The position numbers and the translations under genes are program-made. Shown piece after piece: positions 23,954-39,100 of a stretch of DNA of 64,000 bases (within the stretch, counting starts at the first letter, position 1; every line of letters begins with the position of its first letter). The stretch lies in contig NC_135250.1 of the NCBI RefSeq assembly GCF_964204865.1, forward strand, positions 19,583,395 to 19,647,394. Direction: 5' to 3'. The notes beneath the pieces were generated by a model. That model did not search any database, was not told the origin of the DNA, and worked only from the letters and a program-made list of their open reading frames with translations. Origin of the DNA: Styela clava (Eukaryota; Chordata; Ascidiacea; Stolidobranchia; Styelidae).

Positions 23954-26900
23954 TCCACACACTCCCAGTGGTCGTATATGTGCGTAGTAATTAGAAGTCA
24001 AATATCTATTATGGTGGCTGTAATAGTAGTAGCAAAATGTTTCCACCGAAATTACCATTGGTTGAAGGTATTTTATTTAAATACGATATGTCTGTTTAAG
24101 AGGAGAAACAAATCGGTATATATGATATTACCATCGATTGAAAGTTTATAATTTATGCTTTTTTCTCATCAATTCATACTTTTTAGACAAATAGTCAAAT
24201 TCACTGATGTAATTAAACAGAGATTGAACTGTTAGTAATATTCCACTTTTTTCCTGAAATTGAGTGAAATTAGAGATTTCCCACAAAATAGAGGAACGCT
24301 ACACGATTGTGCGTGCCATCCTTGCCCAGGGGCCATGCTAATCTTCTGTGTATCGTTCCATTTTCTTCATACGTACACTCGAAAGTAGTACACTCCACAC
24401 ACTCCCAGTGGTCGTATATGTACGTAGTTATTAGAAGTCAAATATCTATTATGGTGGCTGTAATAGTAGTAGCAAAACGTTTCCTTCGAAATGAGCATTG
24501 GTTGAAGGTATTTAATTTAAATACGATATGTCTGTTTAAGAGGAGAAGCAAAAACCGGTATATATGATATTACCGTCGATTGAAAGTTTATAATTTATGC
24601 TTTTTTCTCATCAATTCATACTTTTTAGACAAATAGTCAAATTCACTGATGTAATTAAACAGAGATTGAACTGTTAGTAATATTCCACTTTTTTCCTGAA
24701 ATTGAGTGAAATTAGAGATTTCCCACAAAATAGGGGAACGCTTCACGATTGTGCGTGCCATCCTTGCCCAGGGGCCATGCTAATCTTCTGTGTATCGTTC
24801 CATTTTCTTCATACGTACACTCGAAAGTAGTACACTCCACACACTCCCAGTGGTCGTATATGTATGTAGTAATTAGAAGTCAAATATCTATTATGGTGGC
24901 TGTAATAGTAGTAGCAAAATGTTTCATCCGAAATTACCATTGATTGAAAGTTTATAACTTAGACTTTTCACTCATCGATTCATACTTTTTAGACAAATAG
25001 TCAAATTAACTGGTTTAATTGAACAAAGTTTGAACTGTTAGTAATATTTCACTTTTTTCGTAAAATTTATTGAAATTAGAGATTTCCCCAAAAAAAAAGG
25101 AACGCTTCACGATTGTGCGTGTCATCCTTGCGCAGGGGCCATGCTAATCTTTTCTGTATCGTCCCAATTTTTTCATACGTACACTCGAATGTAGTACACT
25201 CCACACACTCCCAGTGGTCGTATATGTACGTAGTAATTAGAAGTCAAATATCTATTATGGTGGCTGTATTAGTAGTAGCAAAATGTTTCCTCCGAAATTA
25301 CCATTGGTTGAAGGTATTTAATTTAAATACGATATGTCTGTTTAAGAGGAGAAACAAACCGGTATATATGATATTACCATCGACTGAAAGTTTATAATTT
25401 GGGCTTTTTATTCAACAATTCATACTTTTTGGACAAATAGTCAAACTCACTGGTGTAATTAAACAGAGATTGAACACTCTTAGTAATATTCCACTTTTTT
25501 CCTGAAATTGAGTGAAATTAGAGATTTCCCACAAAATAGGGGAACGCGCCGCGATTGTGCGTGCCATCCTTGCCCAGGGGCCATGCTAATCTTCCCTGTA
25601 TCGTTCCATTTTTTTCATAAGTACACTCGAAAGTAGTACACTCCACACACTTCCAGTGGTCGTATATGTACGTAGTAATTAGAAGTCAAATATCTATTAT
25701 GGTGGCTGTAATAGTAGTAGCAAAATGTTTACTCCGAAATTACCATTGGTTGAAGGTATTTAATTTAAATACGATATGTCTGTTTAAAGAAACAAACCGT
25801 TATATATGATATTACCATCGATTGAAAGTTTATAACTTGGAATTTTCACTCATCGATTCATACTTTTTAGACAAATAGTCAAATTAACTGGTGTAATTGA
25901 ACAGTGATTGAACTGTTAGTAATATTCCACTTTTTTCGTAAAATTTATTAAAATTAGAGATTTCCCACAAAATAGAGGAAGGCTTCACGATTGTGCGTGT
26001 CATCCTTGCGCAGGGGCCATGCTAATCTTCTCAGTATTGTTCCAATTTTTTCCTATGTACACTCAAAAGTAGTACACTCCACACACTCCCAGTGGTCGTA
26101 TATGTGCGTAGTAATTAGAAGTCAAATATCTATTATGGTGGCTGTAATAGTAGTAGCAAAATGTTTCCACCGAAATTACCATTGGTTGAAGGTATTTTAT
26201 TTAAATACGATATGTCTGTTTAAGAGGAGAAACAAATCGGTATATATGATATTACCATCGATGGAAAGTTTATAATTTATGCTTTTTTCTCATCAATTCA
26301 TACTTTTTAGACAAATAGTCAAATTCACTGATGTAATTAAACAGAGATTGAACTGTTAGTAATATTCCACTTTTTTCCTGAAATTGAGTGAAATTAGAGA
26401 TTTCCCACAAAATAGAGGAACGCTTCACGATTGTGCGTGCCATCCTTGCCCAGGGGCCATGCTAATCTTCTGTGTATCGTTCTATTTTCTTCATACGTAC
26501 ACTCGAAAGTAGTACACTCCACACACTCCCAGTGGTCGTATATGTACGTAGTTATTAGAAGTCAAATATCTATTATGGTGGCTGTAATAGTAGTAGCAAA
26601 ACGTTTCCTTCGAAATGACCATTGGTTGAAGGTATTTAATTTAAATACGATATGTCTGTTTAAGAGGAGAAGCAAAAACCGGTATATATGATATTACCGT
26701 CGATTGAAAGTTTATAATTTATGCTTTTTTCTCATCAATTCATACTTTTTAGACAAATAGTCAAATTCACTGATGTAATTAAACAGAGATTGAACTGTTA
26801 GTAATATTTCACTTTTTTCCTGAAATTGAGTGAAATTAGAGATTTCCCACAAAATAGGGGAACGCTTCACGATTGTGCGTGCCATCCTTGCCCAGGGGCC

Positions 26901-28974
26901 ATGCTAATCTTCTGTGTATCGTTCCATTTTCTTCATACGTACACTCGAAAGTAGTACACTCCACACACTCCCAGTGGTCGTATATGTATGTAGTAATTAG
27001 AAGTCAAATATCTATTATGGTGGCTGTAATAGTAGTAGCAAAATGTTTCATCCGAAATTACCATTGATTGAAAGTTTATAACTTAGACTTTTCACTCATC
27101 GATTCATACTTTTTAGACAAATAGTCAAATTAACTGGTTTAATTGAACAAAGTTTGAACTGTTAGTAATATTTCACTTTTTTCGTAAAATTTATTGAAAT
27201 TAGAGATTTCCCCCAAAAAAAAGGAACGCTTCACGATTGTGCGTGTCATCCTTGCGCAGGGGCCATGCTAATCTTTTCTGTATCGTCCCAATTTTTTCAT
27301 ACGTACACTCGAATGTAGTACACTCCACACACTCCCAGTGGTCGAATATGTACGTAGTAATTAGAAGTCAAATATCTATTATGGTGGCTGTATTAGTAGT
27401 AGCAAAATGTTTCCTCCGAAATTACCATTGGTTGAAGGTATTTAATTTAAATACGATATGTCTGTTTAAGAGGAGAAACAAACCGGTATATATGATATTA
27501 CCATCGACTGAAAGTTTATAATTTGGGCTTTTTATTCAACAATTCATACTTTTTGGACAAATAGTCAAACTCACTGGTGTAATTAAACAGAGATTGAACA
27601 CTCTTAGTAATATTCCACTTTTTTCCTGAAATTGAGTGAAATTAGAGATTTCCCACAAAATAGGGGAACGCGCCGCGATTGTGCGTGCCATCCTTGCCCA
27701 GGGGCCATGCTAATCTTCCCTGTATCGTTCCATTTTTTTCATAAGTACACTCGAAAGTAGTACACTCCACACACTTCCAGTGGTCGTATATGTACGTAGT
27801 AATTAGAAGTCAAATATCTATTATGGTGGCTGTAATAGTAGTAGCAAAATGTTTACTCCGAAATTACCATTGGTTGAAGGTATTTAATTTAAATACGATA
27901 TGTCTGTTTAAAGAAACAAACCGTTATATATGATATTACCATCGATTGAAAGTTTATAACTTGGAATTTTCACTCATCGATTCATACTTTTTAGACAAAT
28001 AGTCAAATTAACTGGTGTAATTGAACAGTGATTGAACTGTTAGTAATATTCCACTTTTTTCGTAAAATTTATTAAAATTAGAGATTTCCCACAAAATAGA
28101 GGAAGGCTTCACGATTGTGCGTGTCATCCTTGCGCAGGGGCCATGCTAATCTTCTCAGTATTGTTCCAATTTTTTCCTATGTACACTCAAAAGTAGTACA
28201 CTCCACACACTCCCAGTGGTCGTATATGTGCGTAGTAATTAGAAGTCAAATATCTATTATGGTGGCTGTAATAGTAGTAGCAAAATGTTTCCACCGAAAT
28301 TACCATTGGTTGAAGGTATTTTATTTAAATACGATATGTCTGTTTAAGAGGAGAAACAAATCGGTATATATGATATTACCATCGATGGAAAGTTTATAAT
28401 TTATGCTTTTTTCTCATCAATTCATACTTTTTAGACAAATAGTCAAATTCACTGATGTAATTAAACAGAGATTGAACTGTTAGTAATATTCCACTTTTTT
28501 CCTGAAATTGAGTGAAATTAGAGATTTCCCACAAAATAGAGGAACGCTTCACGATTGTGCGTGCCATCCTTGCCCAGGGGCCATGCTAATCTTCTGTGTA
28601 TCGTTCCATTTTCTTCATACGTACACTCGAAAGTAGTACACTCCACACACTCCCAGTGGTCGTATATGTACGTAGTTATTAGAAGTCAAATATCTATTAT
28701 GGTGGCTGTAATAGTAGTAGCAAAACGTTTCCTTCGAAATGACCATTGGTTGAAGGTATTTAATTTAAATACGATATGTCTGTTTAAGAGGAGAAGCAAA
28801 AACCGGTATATATGATATTACCGTCGATTGAAAGTTTATAACTTGGGATTTTTACTCATCGATTCATACTTTTTAGACAAATAGTCAAATTCACCGGTGT
28901 AATTAAACAGAGATTGAACTGTTAGTAATATTCCACTTTTTTCCTGAAATTGAGTGAAATTAAAGATTTTCCAC

Positions 28975-29024
28975 AAAACAGAGGAACGCTTCACGATTGT
29001 GCGTGTCATCCTTGCGCAGGGGCC

Positions 29025-29055
<31 letters not shown>

Positions 29056-29083
29056 TTCATATGTACACTCGAAAGTAGTACAC
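28975..29083 (-). ncRNA. U6: U6 snRNA, canonical copy
   Basis: Intact 5' hairpin with UUCG, ACAGAGA box, AGC triad, internal stem-loop and T4 terminator. Its unit is repeated about 11.0 kb downstream (copy at 39987-40095). Confidence 0.9.
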
Positions 29084-30599
29084 TCCACACACTCCCAGTG
29101 GTCGTATATGTATATAGTAATTAGAAGTCAAATATCTATTATGGTGGCTGTAATAGTAGTAGCAAAATGTTTCATCCGAAATTACCATTGGTTGAAGGTA
29201 TTTAATTTAAATACGATATGTCCGTTTAAGAAGAGAAACAAACCGTTATATATGATATTACCATTGATTGAAAGTTTATAACTTAGACTTTTCACTCATC
29301 GATTCATAATTTTTAGACAAACAGTCAAAGTAACTGGTTTAATCGAAAAGAGTTTGAACTGTTAGTAATATTTCACTTTTTTCGTAAAATTTATTGAAAT
29401 TAGAGATTTCCCCAATAAAAGAGGAACGCTTCACGATTGTGCGTGTCATCCTTGCGCAGGGGCCATGCTAATCTTTTCTGTATCATCCCAATTTTTTCAT
29501 ACGTACACTCGAAAATAGTACACTCCACACACTCCCAGTGGTCGTATATGTACGTAGTAATTAGTAGTCAAAGATCTATTATGGTGGCTGTAATAGTAGT
29601 AGCAAAATGTTTCCTCCGAAATGACCATTGGTTGAAGGTATTTCATTTAAATACGATATGTCTGTTTAAGAGGAGAAACATATCGGTATATATGATATTA
29701 CCATCGATTGAAAGTTTATAATTTGGGCTTTTTTTCTCATCAATTCATACTTTTTAGACAAATAGTCAAATTCACTGATGTAGTTAAACAGGGATTGAAC
29801 TGTTAGTAATATTCCACTTTTTTCCCGAAATTGAGTGAAATTAGACATTTCCCACAAAATAGAGGAACGCTTCATGATTGTGCGTGCCATCCTTGCCCAG
29901 GGGCCATGCTAATCTTCTCTGTATCGTTCCATTATTTTCATATGTACACTCGAAAGTAGTACACTTCACACACTCCCAGTGGTTGTATATGTACGTAGTA
30001 ATTAGAAGTCAAATATCTACTATGGTGGCTGTAATAGTAGTAGCAAAATGTTTTCTCCGAAATTACCATTGGTTGAAGGTATTTAATTTAAACACGATAT
30101 GTCTAATTAAGAGGAGAAACAAACCGTTATATAAGATAATACCATCGATTGAAAGTTTATAACTTGGAATTTTCACTCATCGATTCATACTTTTTAGACA
30201 AATAGTCAAATTAACTGGTTTAATTGAACAGAGATTGAACTGTTAGTAATATTCCACTTTTTTCCTGAAATTGAGTGAAATTAGAGATTTCCCACAAAAC
30301 AGAGGAACGCTTCAGGATTGTGCGTGTCATCCTTGCGCAGGGGCCGTTCTAATCTTCTCTGTATCGCTCCAATTTTTTCATATGTACACTCGAAAGTAGT
30401 ATACTCCACACACTCCCAATGGTCGTATATGTACGTAGTAATTAGAAGTCAATAATCTATTATGGTGGCTGTAATAGTAGTAGCAAAATGTTTCCTCCGA
30501 AATTATCATTGGTTGAAGGTATTTAATTTAAATACGATAGGTCTGTTTTTAGAGTAGAAACAAACCGTTATATATGATATTACCATTGATTGAAAGTTT

Positions 30600-33500
30600 A
30601 TAACTTAGACTTTTCACTCATCTATTCATACTTTTTAGACAAATAGTCAAATTAACTGGTTTAATTGAACAAAGTTTGAACTGTTAGTAATATTTCACTT
30701 TTTTCGTAAAATTTATTGAAATTAGAGATTTCCCCCAAAAAAGAGGAACGCTTCACGATTGTGCGTGTCATCCTTGCGCAGGGGCCACGCTAATCTTTTC
30801 TGTATCGTCCCAATTTTTTCATATGTACACTCGAATGTAGTACACTCCACACACTCCCAGCGGTCGTATATGTATGTAGTAATTAGAAGTCAAATATCTA
30901 TTATGGTGGCTGTATTAGTAGTAGCAAAATGTTTCCTCCGAAATTACCATTGGTTGAAGGTATTTAATTTAAATACGATATGTCTGTTTAAGAGGAGAAA
31001 CAAACCGGTATATATGATATTACCATCGATTGTAAGCTTATAATTTGGGCTTTTTATTCAACAATTCATACTTTTTGGACAAATAGTCGAATTCACTGGT
31101 GTAATTAAACAGAGATTGAACACTCTTAGTAATATTCCACTTTTTTCCTGAAATTGAGTGAAATTAGAGATTTCCCACAAAATAGAGGAACGCGCCGCGA
31201 TTGTGCGTGCCATCCTTGCCCAGGGGCCATGCTAATCTTCCCTGTATCGTTCCATTTTTTTCTTAAGTACACTCGAAAGTAGTACACTCCACACACTTCC
31301 AGTGGTCGTATATGTACGTAGTAATTAGAAGTCAAATATCTATTATGGTGGCTGTAATAGCAGTAGCAAAATGTTTCCTCCGAAATTACCATTGGTTGAA
31401 GGTATTTAATTTAAATACGATATGTCTGTTTAAGAGGGGAAACAAACCGTTATATATGATATTACCATCGATTGAAAGTTTATAACTTGGAATTTTCACT
31501 CATCGATTCATACTTTTTAGACAAATAGTCAAATTAACTGGTTTAATTGAAAAGCGATTGAACTGTTAGTAATATTCCACTTTTTTTGTAAAATTTATTA
31601 AAATTAGAGATTTCCCACAAAATAGAGGAACGCTTCTCGATTGTGCGTGCCATCCTTGCCCAGGGGCCATGCTATTCTTCTGTGTATCGTTCCATTTTCT
31701 TCATACGTACACTCGAAAGTAGTACACTCCACACACTCCCAGTGGTCGTATATTTACGTAGTAATTAGAAGTCAAATATCTATTATGGTGGCTGTAATAG
31801 TAGTAGCAAAACGTTTCCTTTGAAATGACCATTGGTTGAAGGTATTTAATTTAAATACGATATGTCTGTTTAAAAGGAGAAGCAAAAACCGGTATATATG
31901 ATATTACCGTCGATTGAAAGTTTATAACTTGGGATTTTTACTCATCGATTCATACTTTTTAGACAAATAGTCAAATTCACCGGTGTAATTAAACAGAGAT
32001 TGAACTGTTAGTAATATTCCACTTTTTTCCTGAAATTGAGTGAAATTAAAGATTACCCACAAAACAGAGGAACGCTTCACGATTGTGCGTGTCATCCTTG
32101 CGCAGGGGCCGTTCTAATCTTCTCTGTATCGCTCCAATTTTTTCATATGTACACTCGAAAGTAGTATACTCCACACACTCCCAATGGTCGTATATGTAGG
32201 TAGTAATTAGAAGTCAATAATCTATTATGGTGGCTGTAATAGTAGTAGCAAAATGTTTCCTCCGAAATTATCATTGGTTGAAGGTATTTAATTTAAATAC
32301 GATAGGTCTGTTTAAGAGTAGAAACAAACCGTTATATATGATATTACCATTGATTGAAAGTTTATAACTTAGACTTTTCACTCATCTATTCATACTTTTT
32401 AGACAAATAGTCAAATTAACTGGTTTAATTGAACAAAGTTTGAACTGTTAGTAATATTTCACTTTTTTCGTAAAATTTATTGAAATTAGAGATTTCCCCC
32501 AAAAAAGAGGAACGCTTCACGATTGTGCGTGTCATCCTTGCGCAGGGGCCATGCTAATCTTTTCTGTATCGTCCCAATTTTTTCATATGTACACTCGAAT
32601 GTAGTACACTCCACACACTCCCAGCGGTCGTATATGTATGTAGTAATTAGAAGTCAAATATCTATTATGGTGGCTGTATTAGTAGTAGCAAAATGTTTCC
32701 TCCGAAATTACCATTGGTTGAAGGTATTTAATTTAAATACGATATGTCTGTTTAAGAGGAGAAACAAACCGGTATATATGATATTACCATCGATTGTAAG
32801 TTTATAATTTGGGCTTTTTATTCAACAATTCATACTTTTTGGACAAATAGTCGAATTCACTGGTGTAATTAAACAGAGATTGAACACTCTTAGTAATATT
32901 CCACTTTTTTCCTGAAATTGAGTGAAATTAGAGATTTCCCACAAAATAGAGGAACGCGCCGCGATTGTGCGTGCCATCCTTGCCCAGGGGCCATGCTAAT
33001 CTTCCCTGTATCGTTCCATTTTTTTCTTAAGTACACTCGAAAGTAGTACACTCCACACACTTCCAGTGGTCGTATATGTACGTAGTAATTAGAAGTCAAA
33101 TATCTATTATGGTGGCTGTAATAGCAGTAGCAAAATGTTTCCTCCGAAATTACCATTGGTTGAAGGTATTTAATTTAAATACGATATGTTTGTTTAAGAG
33201 GGGAAACAAACCGTTATATATGATATTACCATCGATTGAAAGTTTATAACTTGGAATTTTCACTCATCGATTCATACTTTTTAGACAAATAGTCAAATTA
33301 ACTGGTTTAATTGAAAAGCGATTGAACTGTTAGTAATATTCCACTTTTTTTGTAAAATTTATTAAAATTAGAGATTTCCCACAAAATAGAGGAACGCTTC
33401 TCGATTGTGCGTGCCATCCTTGCCCAGGGGCCATGCTATTCTTCTGTGTATCGTTCCATTTTCTTCATACGTACACTCGAAAGTAGTACACTCCACACAC

Positions 33501-33850
33501 TCCCAGTGGTCGTATATTTACGTAGTAATTAGAAGTCAAATATCTATTATGGTGGCTGTAATAGTAGTAGCAAAACGTTTCCTTTGAAATGACCATTGGT
33601 TGAAGGTATTTAATTTAAATACGATATGTCTGTTTAAAAGGAGAAGCAAAAACCGGTATATATGATATTACCGTCGATTGAAAGTTTATAACTTGGGATT
33701 TTTACTCATCGATTCATACTTTTTAGACAAATAGTCAAATTCACCGGTGTAATTAAACAGAGATTGAACTGTTAGTAATATTCCACTTTTTTCCTGAAAT
33801 TGAGTGAAATTAAAGATTACCCACAAAACAGAGGAACGCTTCACGATTGT
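30600..33850. repeat. Four-unit (1764-bp) duplication in the U6 array
   Basis: Units with landmarks at 30759, 31201 and 31641 recur at 32523, 32965 and 33405, always 1764 bases apart. They share rare variants such as gctattcttc at about 31670 and 33434, tcttaagtac at about 31261 and 33025, and the gccgttc AGC-triad change at about 30347 and 32109. Confidence 0.85.
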
Positions 33851-33874
33851 GCGTGTCATCCTTGCGCAGGGGCC

Positions 33875-33905
<31 letters not shown>

Positions 33906-33933
33906 TTCATATGTACACTCGAAAGTAGTACAC
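33825..33933 (-). ncRNA. U6: U6 snRNA, canonical copy
   Basis: Full match to the canonical class in the hairpin, ACAGAGA box, AGC triad, internal stem-loop and T4 terminator. The unit carries private changes in the upstream region (tattgtggctg, gcgaaatgttcc), so its promoter may differ from the others. Confidence 0.88.
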
Positions 33934-36027
33934 TCCACACACTCCCAGTGGTCGTATATGTATGTAGTAATTAGAAGTCAAATATCTATTATTGTGGCTG
34001 TAATAGTAGTAGCGAAATGTTCCATCCGAAATTACCATTGGTTGAAGGTAATTAATTTAAATACGATATGTCTGTTTAAGAGGAGAAACAAACCGTTATA
34101 TATGATATTACCATTGATAGAAAGTTTATAACTTAGACTTTTCACTCATCGATTCATACTTTTTAGACAAATAGTCAAATTAACTGGTTTAATTGAACAA
34201 AGTTTGAACTGTTAGTAATATTTCACTTTTTTCGTAAAATTTATTGAAATTAGAGATTTCCCCAAAAAAAGAGGAACGCTTCACGATTGTGCGTGTCATC
34301 CTTGCGCAGGGGCCATGCTAATCTTTTCTGTATTGTCCCAATTTTTTTCATATGTACACTCGAATGGAGTACACTCCACACACTCCCAGTGGTCGTATAT
34401 GTACGTAGTAATTAGAAGTCAAATATCTATTATGGTGGCTGTATTAGTAGTAGCAAAATGTTTCCTCCGAAATTACCATTGGTTGAAGTTATTTAATTTA
34501 AATACGATATGTCTGTTTAAGAGGAGAAACAAACCGGTATATATGATATTACCATCGATTGAAAGTTTATAATTTGGGATTTTTATTCAACAATTCATAC
34601 TTTTTGGACAAATAGTCGAATTCACTGGTGTAATTAAACAGAGATTGAACACTCTTAGTAATATTCCACTTTTTTCCTGAAATTGAGTGAAATTAGAGAT
34701 TTCCCACAAAACAGAGGAACGCGCCGCGATTGTGCGTGCCATCCTTGCCCAGGGGCCATGCTAATCTTCCCTGTATCGTTCCATTTTTTTCATAAGTACA
34801 CTCGAAAGTAGTACACTCCACACACTTCCAGTGGTGGTATATGTACGTAGTAATTAGAAGTCAAATATCTATTATGGTGGCTGTAATAGTAGTAGCAAAA
34901 TGTTTTCTCCGAAATTACCATTGGTTGAAGGTATTTAATTTAAATACGATATGTCTGTTTAAGAGGGGAAACAAACCGTTATATATGATATTACCATCGA
35001 TTGAAAGTTTATAACTTGGAATTTCCACTCATCGATTCATACTTTTTAGACAAATAGTCAAATTAACTGGTTTAATTGAAAAGAGATTGAACTGTTAGTA
35101 ATATTCCACTTTTTTTGTAAAATTTATTAAAATTAGAGATTTCCCACAAAATCGAGGAACGCTTCACGATTGTGCGTGTCATCCTTGCGCAGGGGCCATG
35201 CTAATCTTCTCTGTATCGTTCTAATTTTTTCATATGTACACTCGAAAGTAGTACATTTCACACACTTCCAGTAGTCGTATATGTACGTAGTAATTAGAAG
35301 TCAAATATCTATTATGGTGGCTGTAATAGTAGTAGCAAAATGTTTCCACCGAAATTACCATTGGTTGAAGGTATTTTATTTAAATACGATATGTCTGTTT
35401 AAGAGGAGAAACAAATCGGTATATATGATATTACCATCGATGGAAAGTTTATAATTTAGGCTTTTTTCGCATCAATTCATACTTTTTAGACAAATAGTCA
35501 AATTCACTGATAATTAAACAGAGATTGAACTGTTAGTAATATTCCACTTTTTTCCTGAAATTGAGTGAAATTAGAGATTTCCCACAAAATAGAGGAACGC
35601 TTCACGATTGTGCGTGCCATCCTTGCCCAGGGGCCATGCTAATCTTCTGTGTATCGTTCCATTTTCTTCATACGTACACTCGAAAGTAGTACACTCCACA
35701 CACTCCCAGTGGTCGTATATGTACGTAGTTATTAGAAGTCAAATATCTATTATGGTGGCTGTAATAGTAGTAGCAAAACGTTTCCTTCGAAATGACCCTT
35801 GGTTGAAGGTATATAATTTAAATACGATATGTCTGTTTAAGAGGAGAAGCAAAAACCGGTATATATGATATTACCGTCGATTGAAAGTTTATAACTTGGG
35901 ATTTTTACTCATCGATTCATAATTTTTAGACAAATAGTCAAATTCACCGGTGTAATTAAACAGAGATTGAACTGTTAGTAATATTCCACTTTTTTCCTGA
36001 AATTGAGTGAAATTAAAGATTTCCCAC

Positions 36028-36077
36028 AAAACAGAGGAACGCTTCACGATTGTGCGTGTCATCCTTGCGCAGGGGCC

Positions 36078-36108
<31 letters not shown>

Positions 36109-36136
36109 TTCATATGTACACTCGAAAGTAGTACAC
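36028..36136 (-). ncRNA. U6: U6 snRNA, canonical copy
   Basis: All U6 core elements are intact, with the standard TATA-like upstream element. It lies in a block that closely resembles the one about 15.7 kb upstream. There the matching copy (about 20331-20439) has a damaged box (GGAAGGAAACAGAGAAG), so this copy is the intact member of the pair. Confidence 0.9.
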
Positions 36137-39100
36137 TCCACACACTCCCAGTGGTCGTATATGTATGTAGTAATTAGAAGTCAAATATCTATTATGGTGG
36201 CTGTAATAGTAGTAGCAAAATGTTTCATCCGAAATTACCATTGGTTGAAGGTATTTAATTTAAATACGATATGTCTGTTTAAGAGGGGAAACAAACCGTT
36301 ATATATGATATTACCATTGATTGAAAGTTTATAACTTAGACTTTTCACTCATCGATTCATACTTTTCAGACAAATAGTCAAATTAACTGGTTTAATTGAA
36401 CAAAGTTTGAACTGTTAGTAATATTTCACTTTTTTCGTAAAATTTATTGAAATTAGAGATTTCCCCAAAAAAAAGGAACGCTTCACGATTGTGCGTGTCA
36501 TCCTTGCGCAGGGGCCATGCTAATCTTTTCTGTATCGTCCCAATTTTTTCATACGTACACTCGAATGTAGTACACTCCACACACTCCCAGTGGTCGTATA
36601 TGTACGTAGTAATTAGAAGTCAAATATCTATTATGGTGGCTGTATTAGTAGTAGCAAAATGTTTCCTCCGAAATTACCATTGGTTGAAGGTATTTAATTT
36701 AAATACGATATGTCTGTTTAAGAGGAGAAACAAACCGGTATATATAATATTACCATCGACTGAAAGTTTATAATTTGGGCTTTTTATTCAACAATTCATA
36801 CTTTTTGGACAAATAGTCAAACTCACTGGTGTAATTAAACAGAGATTGAACACTCTTAGTAATATTCCACTTTTTTCCTGAAATTGAGTGAAATTAGAGA
36901 TTTCCCACAAAATAGAGGAACGCGCCGCGATTGTGCGTGCCATCCTTGCCCAGGGGCCATGCTAATCTTCCCTGTATCGTTCCATTTTTTTCATAAGTAC
37001 ACTCAAAAGTAGTACACTCCACACACTTCCAGTGGTCGTATATGTACGTAGTAATTAGAAGTCAAATATCTATTATGGTGGCTGTAATAGTAGTAGCAAA
37101 ATGTTTACTCCGAAATTACCATTGGTTGAAGGTATTTAATTTAAATACGATATGTCTGTTTAAAGAAACAAACCGTTATATATGATATAACCATCGATTG
37201 AAAGTTTATAACTTGGAATTTTCACTCATCGATTCATACTTTTTAGACAAATAGTCAAATTAACTGGTGTAATTGAACAGTGATTGAACTGTTAGTAATA
37301 TTCCACTTTTTTCCTGAAATTGAGTGAAATTAGAGATTTCCCACAAAATAGAGGAACGCTACACGATTGTGCGTGCCATCCTTGCCCAGGGGCCATGCTA
37401 ATCTTCTGTGTATCGTTCCATTTTCTTCATACGTACACTCGAAAGTAGTACACTCCACACACTCCCAGTGGTCGTATATGTACGTAGTTATTAGAAGTCA
37501 AATATCTATTATGGTGGCTGTAATAGTAGTAGCAAAACGTTTCCTTCGAAATGACCATTGGTTGAAGGTATTTAATTTAAATACGATATGTCTGTTTAAG
37601 AGGAGAAGCAAAAACCGGTATATATGATATTACCGTCGATTGAAAGTTTATAATTTATGCTTTTTTCTCATCAATTCATACTTTTTAGACAAATAGTCAA
37701 ATTCACTGATGTAATTAAACAGAGATTGAACTGTTAGTAATATTCCACTTTTTTCCTGAAATTGAGTGAAATTAGAGATTTCCCACAAAATAGAGGAACG
37801 CTTCACGATTGTGCGTGCCATCCTTGCCCAGGGGCCATGCTAATCTTCTGTGTATCGTTCCATTTTCTTCATACGTACACTCGAAATTAGTACACTCCAC
37901 ACACTCCCAGTGGTCGTATATGTATGTAGTAATTAGAAGTCAAATATCTATTATGGTGGCTGTAATAGTAGTAGCAAAATGTTTCATCCGAAATTACCAT
38001 TGGTTGAAGGTATTTAATTTAAATACGATATGTCTGTTTAAGAGGAGAAACAAACCGTTATATATGATATTACCATTGATTGAAAGTTTATAACTTAGAC
38101 TTTTCACTCATCGATTCATACTTTTTAGACAAATAGTCAAATTAACTGGTTTAATTGAACAAAGTTTGAACTGTTAGTAATATTTCACTTTTTTCGTAAA
38201 ATTTATTGAAATTAGTGATTTCCCCAAAAAAAAAGGAACGCTTCACGATTGTGCGAGTCATCCTTGCGCAGGGGCCATGCTAATCTTTTCTGTATCGTCC
38301 CAATTTTTTCATACGTACACTCGAATGTAGTACACTCCACACACTCCCAGTGGTCGTATATGTACGTAGTAATTAGAAGTCAAATATCTATTATGGTGGC
38401 TGTATTAGTAGTAGCAAAATGTTTCCTCCGAAATTACCATTGGTTGAAGGTATTTAATTTAAATACGATATGTCTGTTTAAGAGGAGAAACAAACCGGTA
38501 TATATGATATTACCATCGACTGAAAGTTTATAATTTGGGCTTTTTATTCAACAATTCATACTTTTTGGACAAATAGTCAAACTCACTGGTGTAATTAAAC
38601 AGAGATTGAACACTCTTAGTAATATTCCACTTTTTTCCTGAAATTGAGTGAAATTAGAGATTTCCCACAAAATAGAGGAACGCGCCGCGATTGTGCGTGC
38701 CATCCTTGCCCAGGGGCCATGCTAATCTTCCCTGTATCGTTCCATTTTTTTCATAAGTACACTCGAAAGTAGTACACTCCACACACTTCCAGTGGTCGTA
38801 TATGTACGTAGTAATTAGAAGTCAAATATCTATTATGGTGGCTGTAATAGTAGTAGCAAAATGTTTACTCCGAAATTACCATTGGTTGAAGGTATTTAAT
38901 TTAAATACGATATGTCTGTTTAAAGAAACAAACCGTTATATATGATATTACCATCGATTGAAAGTTTATAACTCGGAATTTTCACTCATCGATTCATACT
39001 TTTTAGACAAATAGTCAAATTAACTGGTGTAATTGAACAGTGATTGAACTGTTACTAATATTCCACTTTTTTCGTAAAATTTATTAAAATTAGAGATTTC

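Larger units (their letters stand above)
21600..28850. repeat. Five-unit higher-order repeat (2200 then 2124 bp) in the U6 array
   Basis: The same run of classes starts at landmarks 21667, 23867, 25991 and 28115. The first spacing is 2200 bases and the next two are 2124. The difference is a 76-base deletion in one unit (at about 24940 and again at about 27065), so the deleted form was itself duplicated. Sequence between the copies is nearly identical. Confidence 0.85.
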
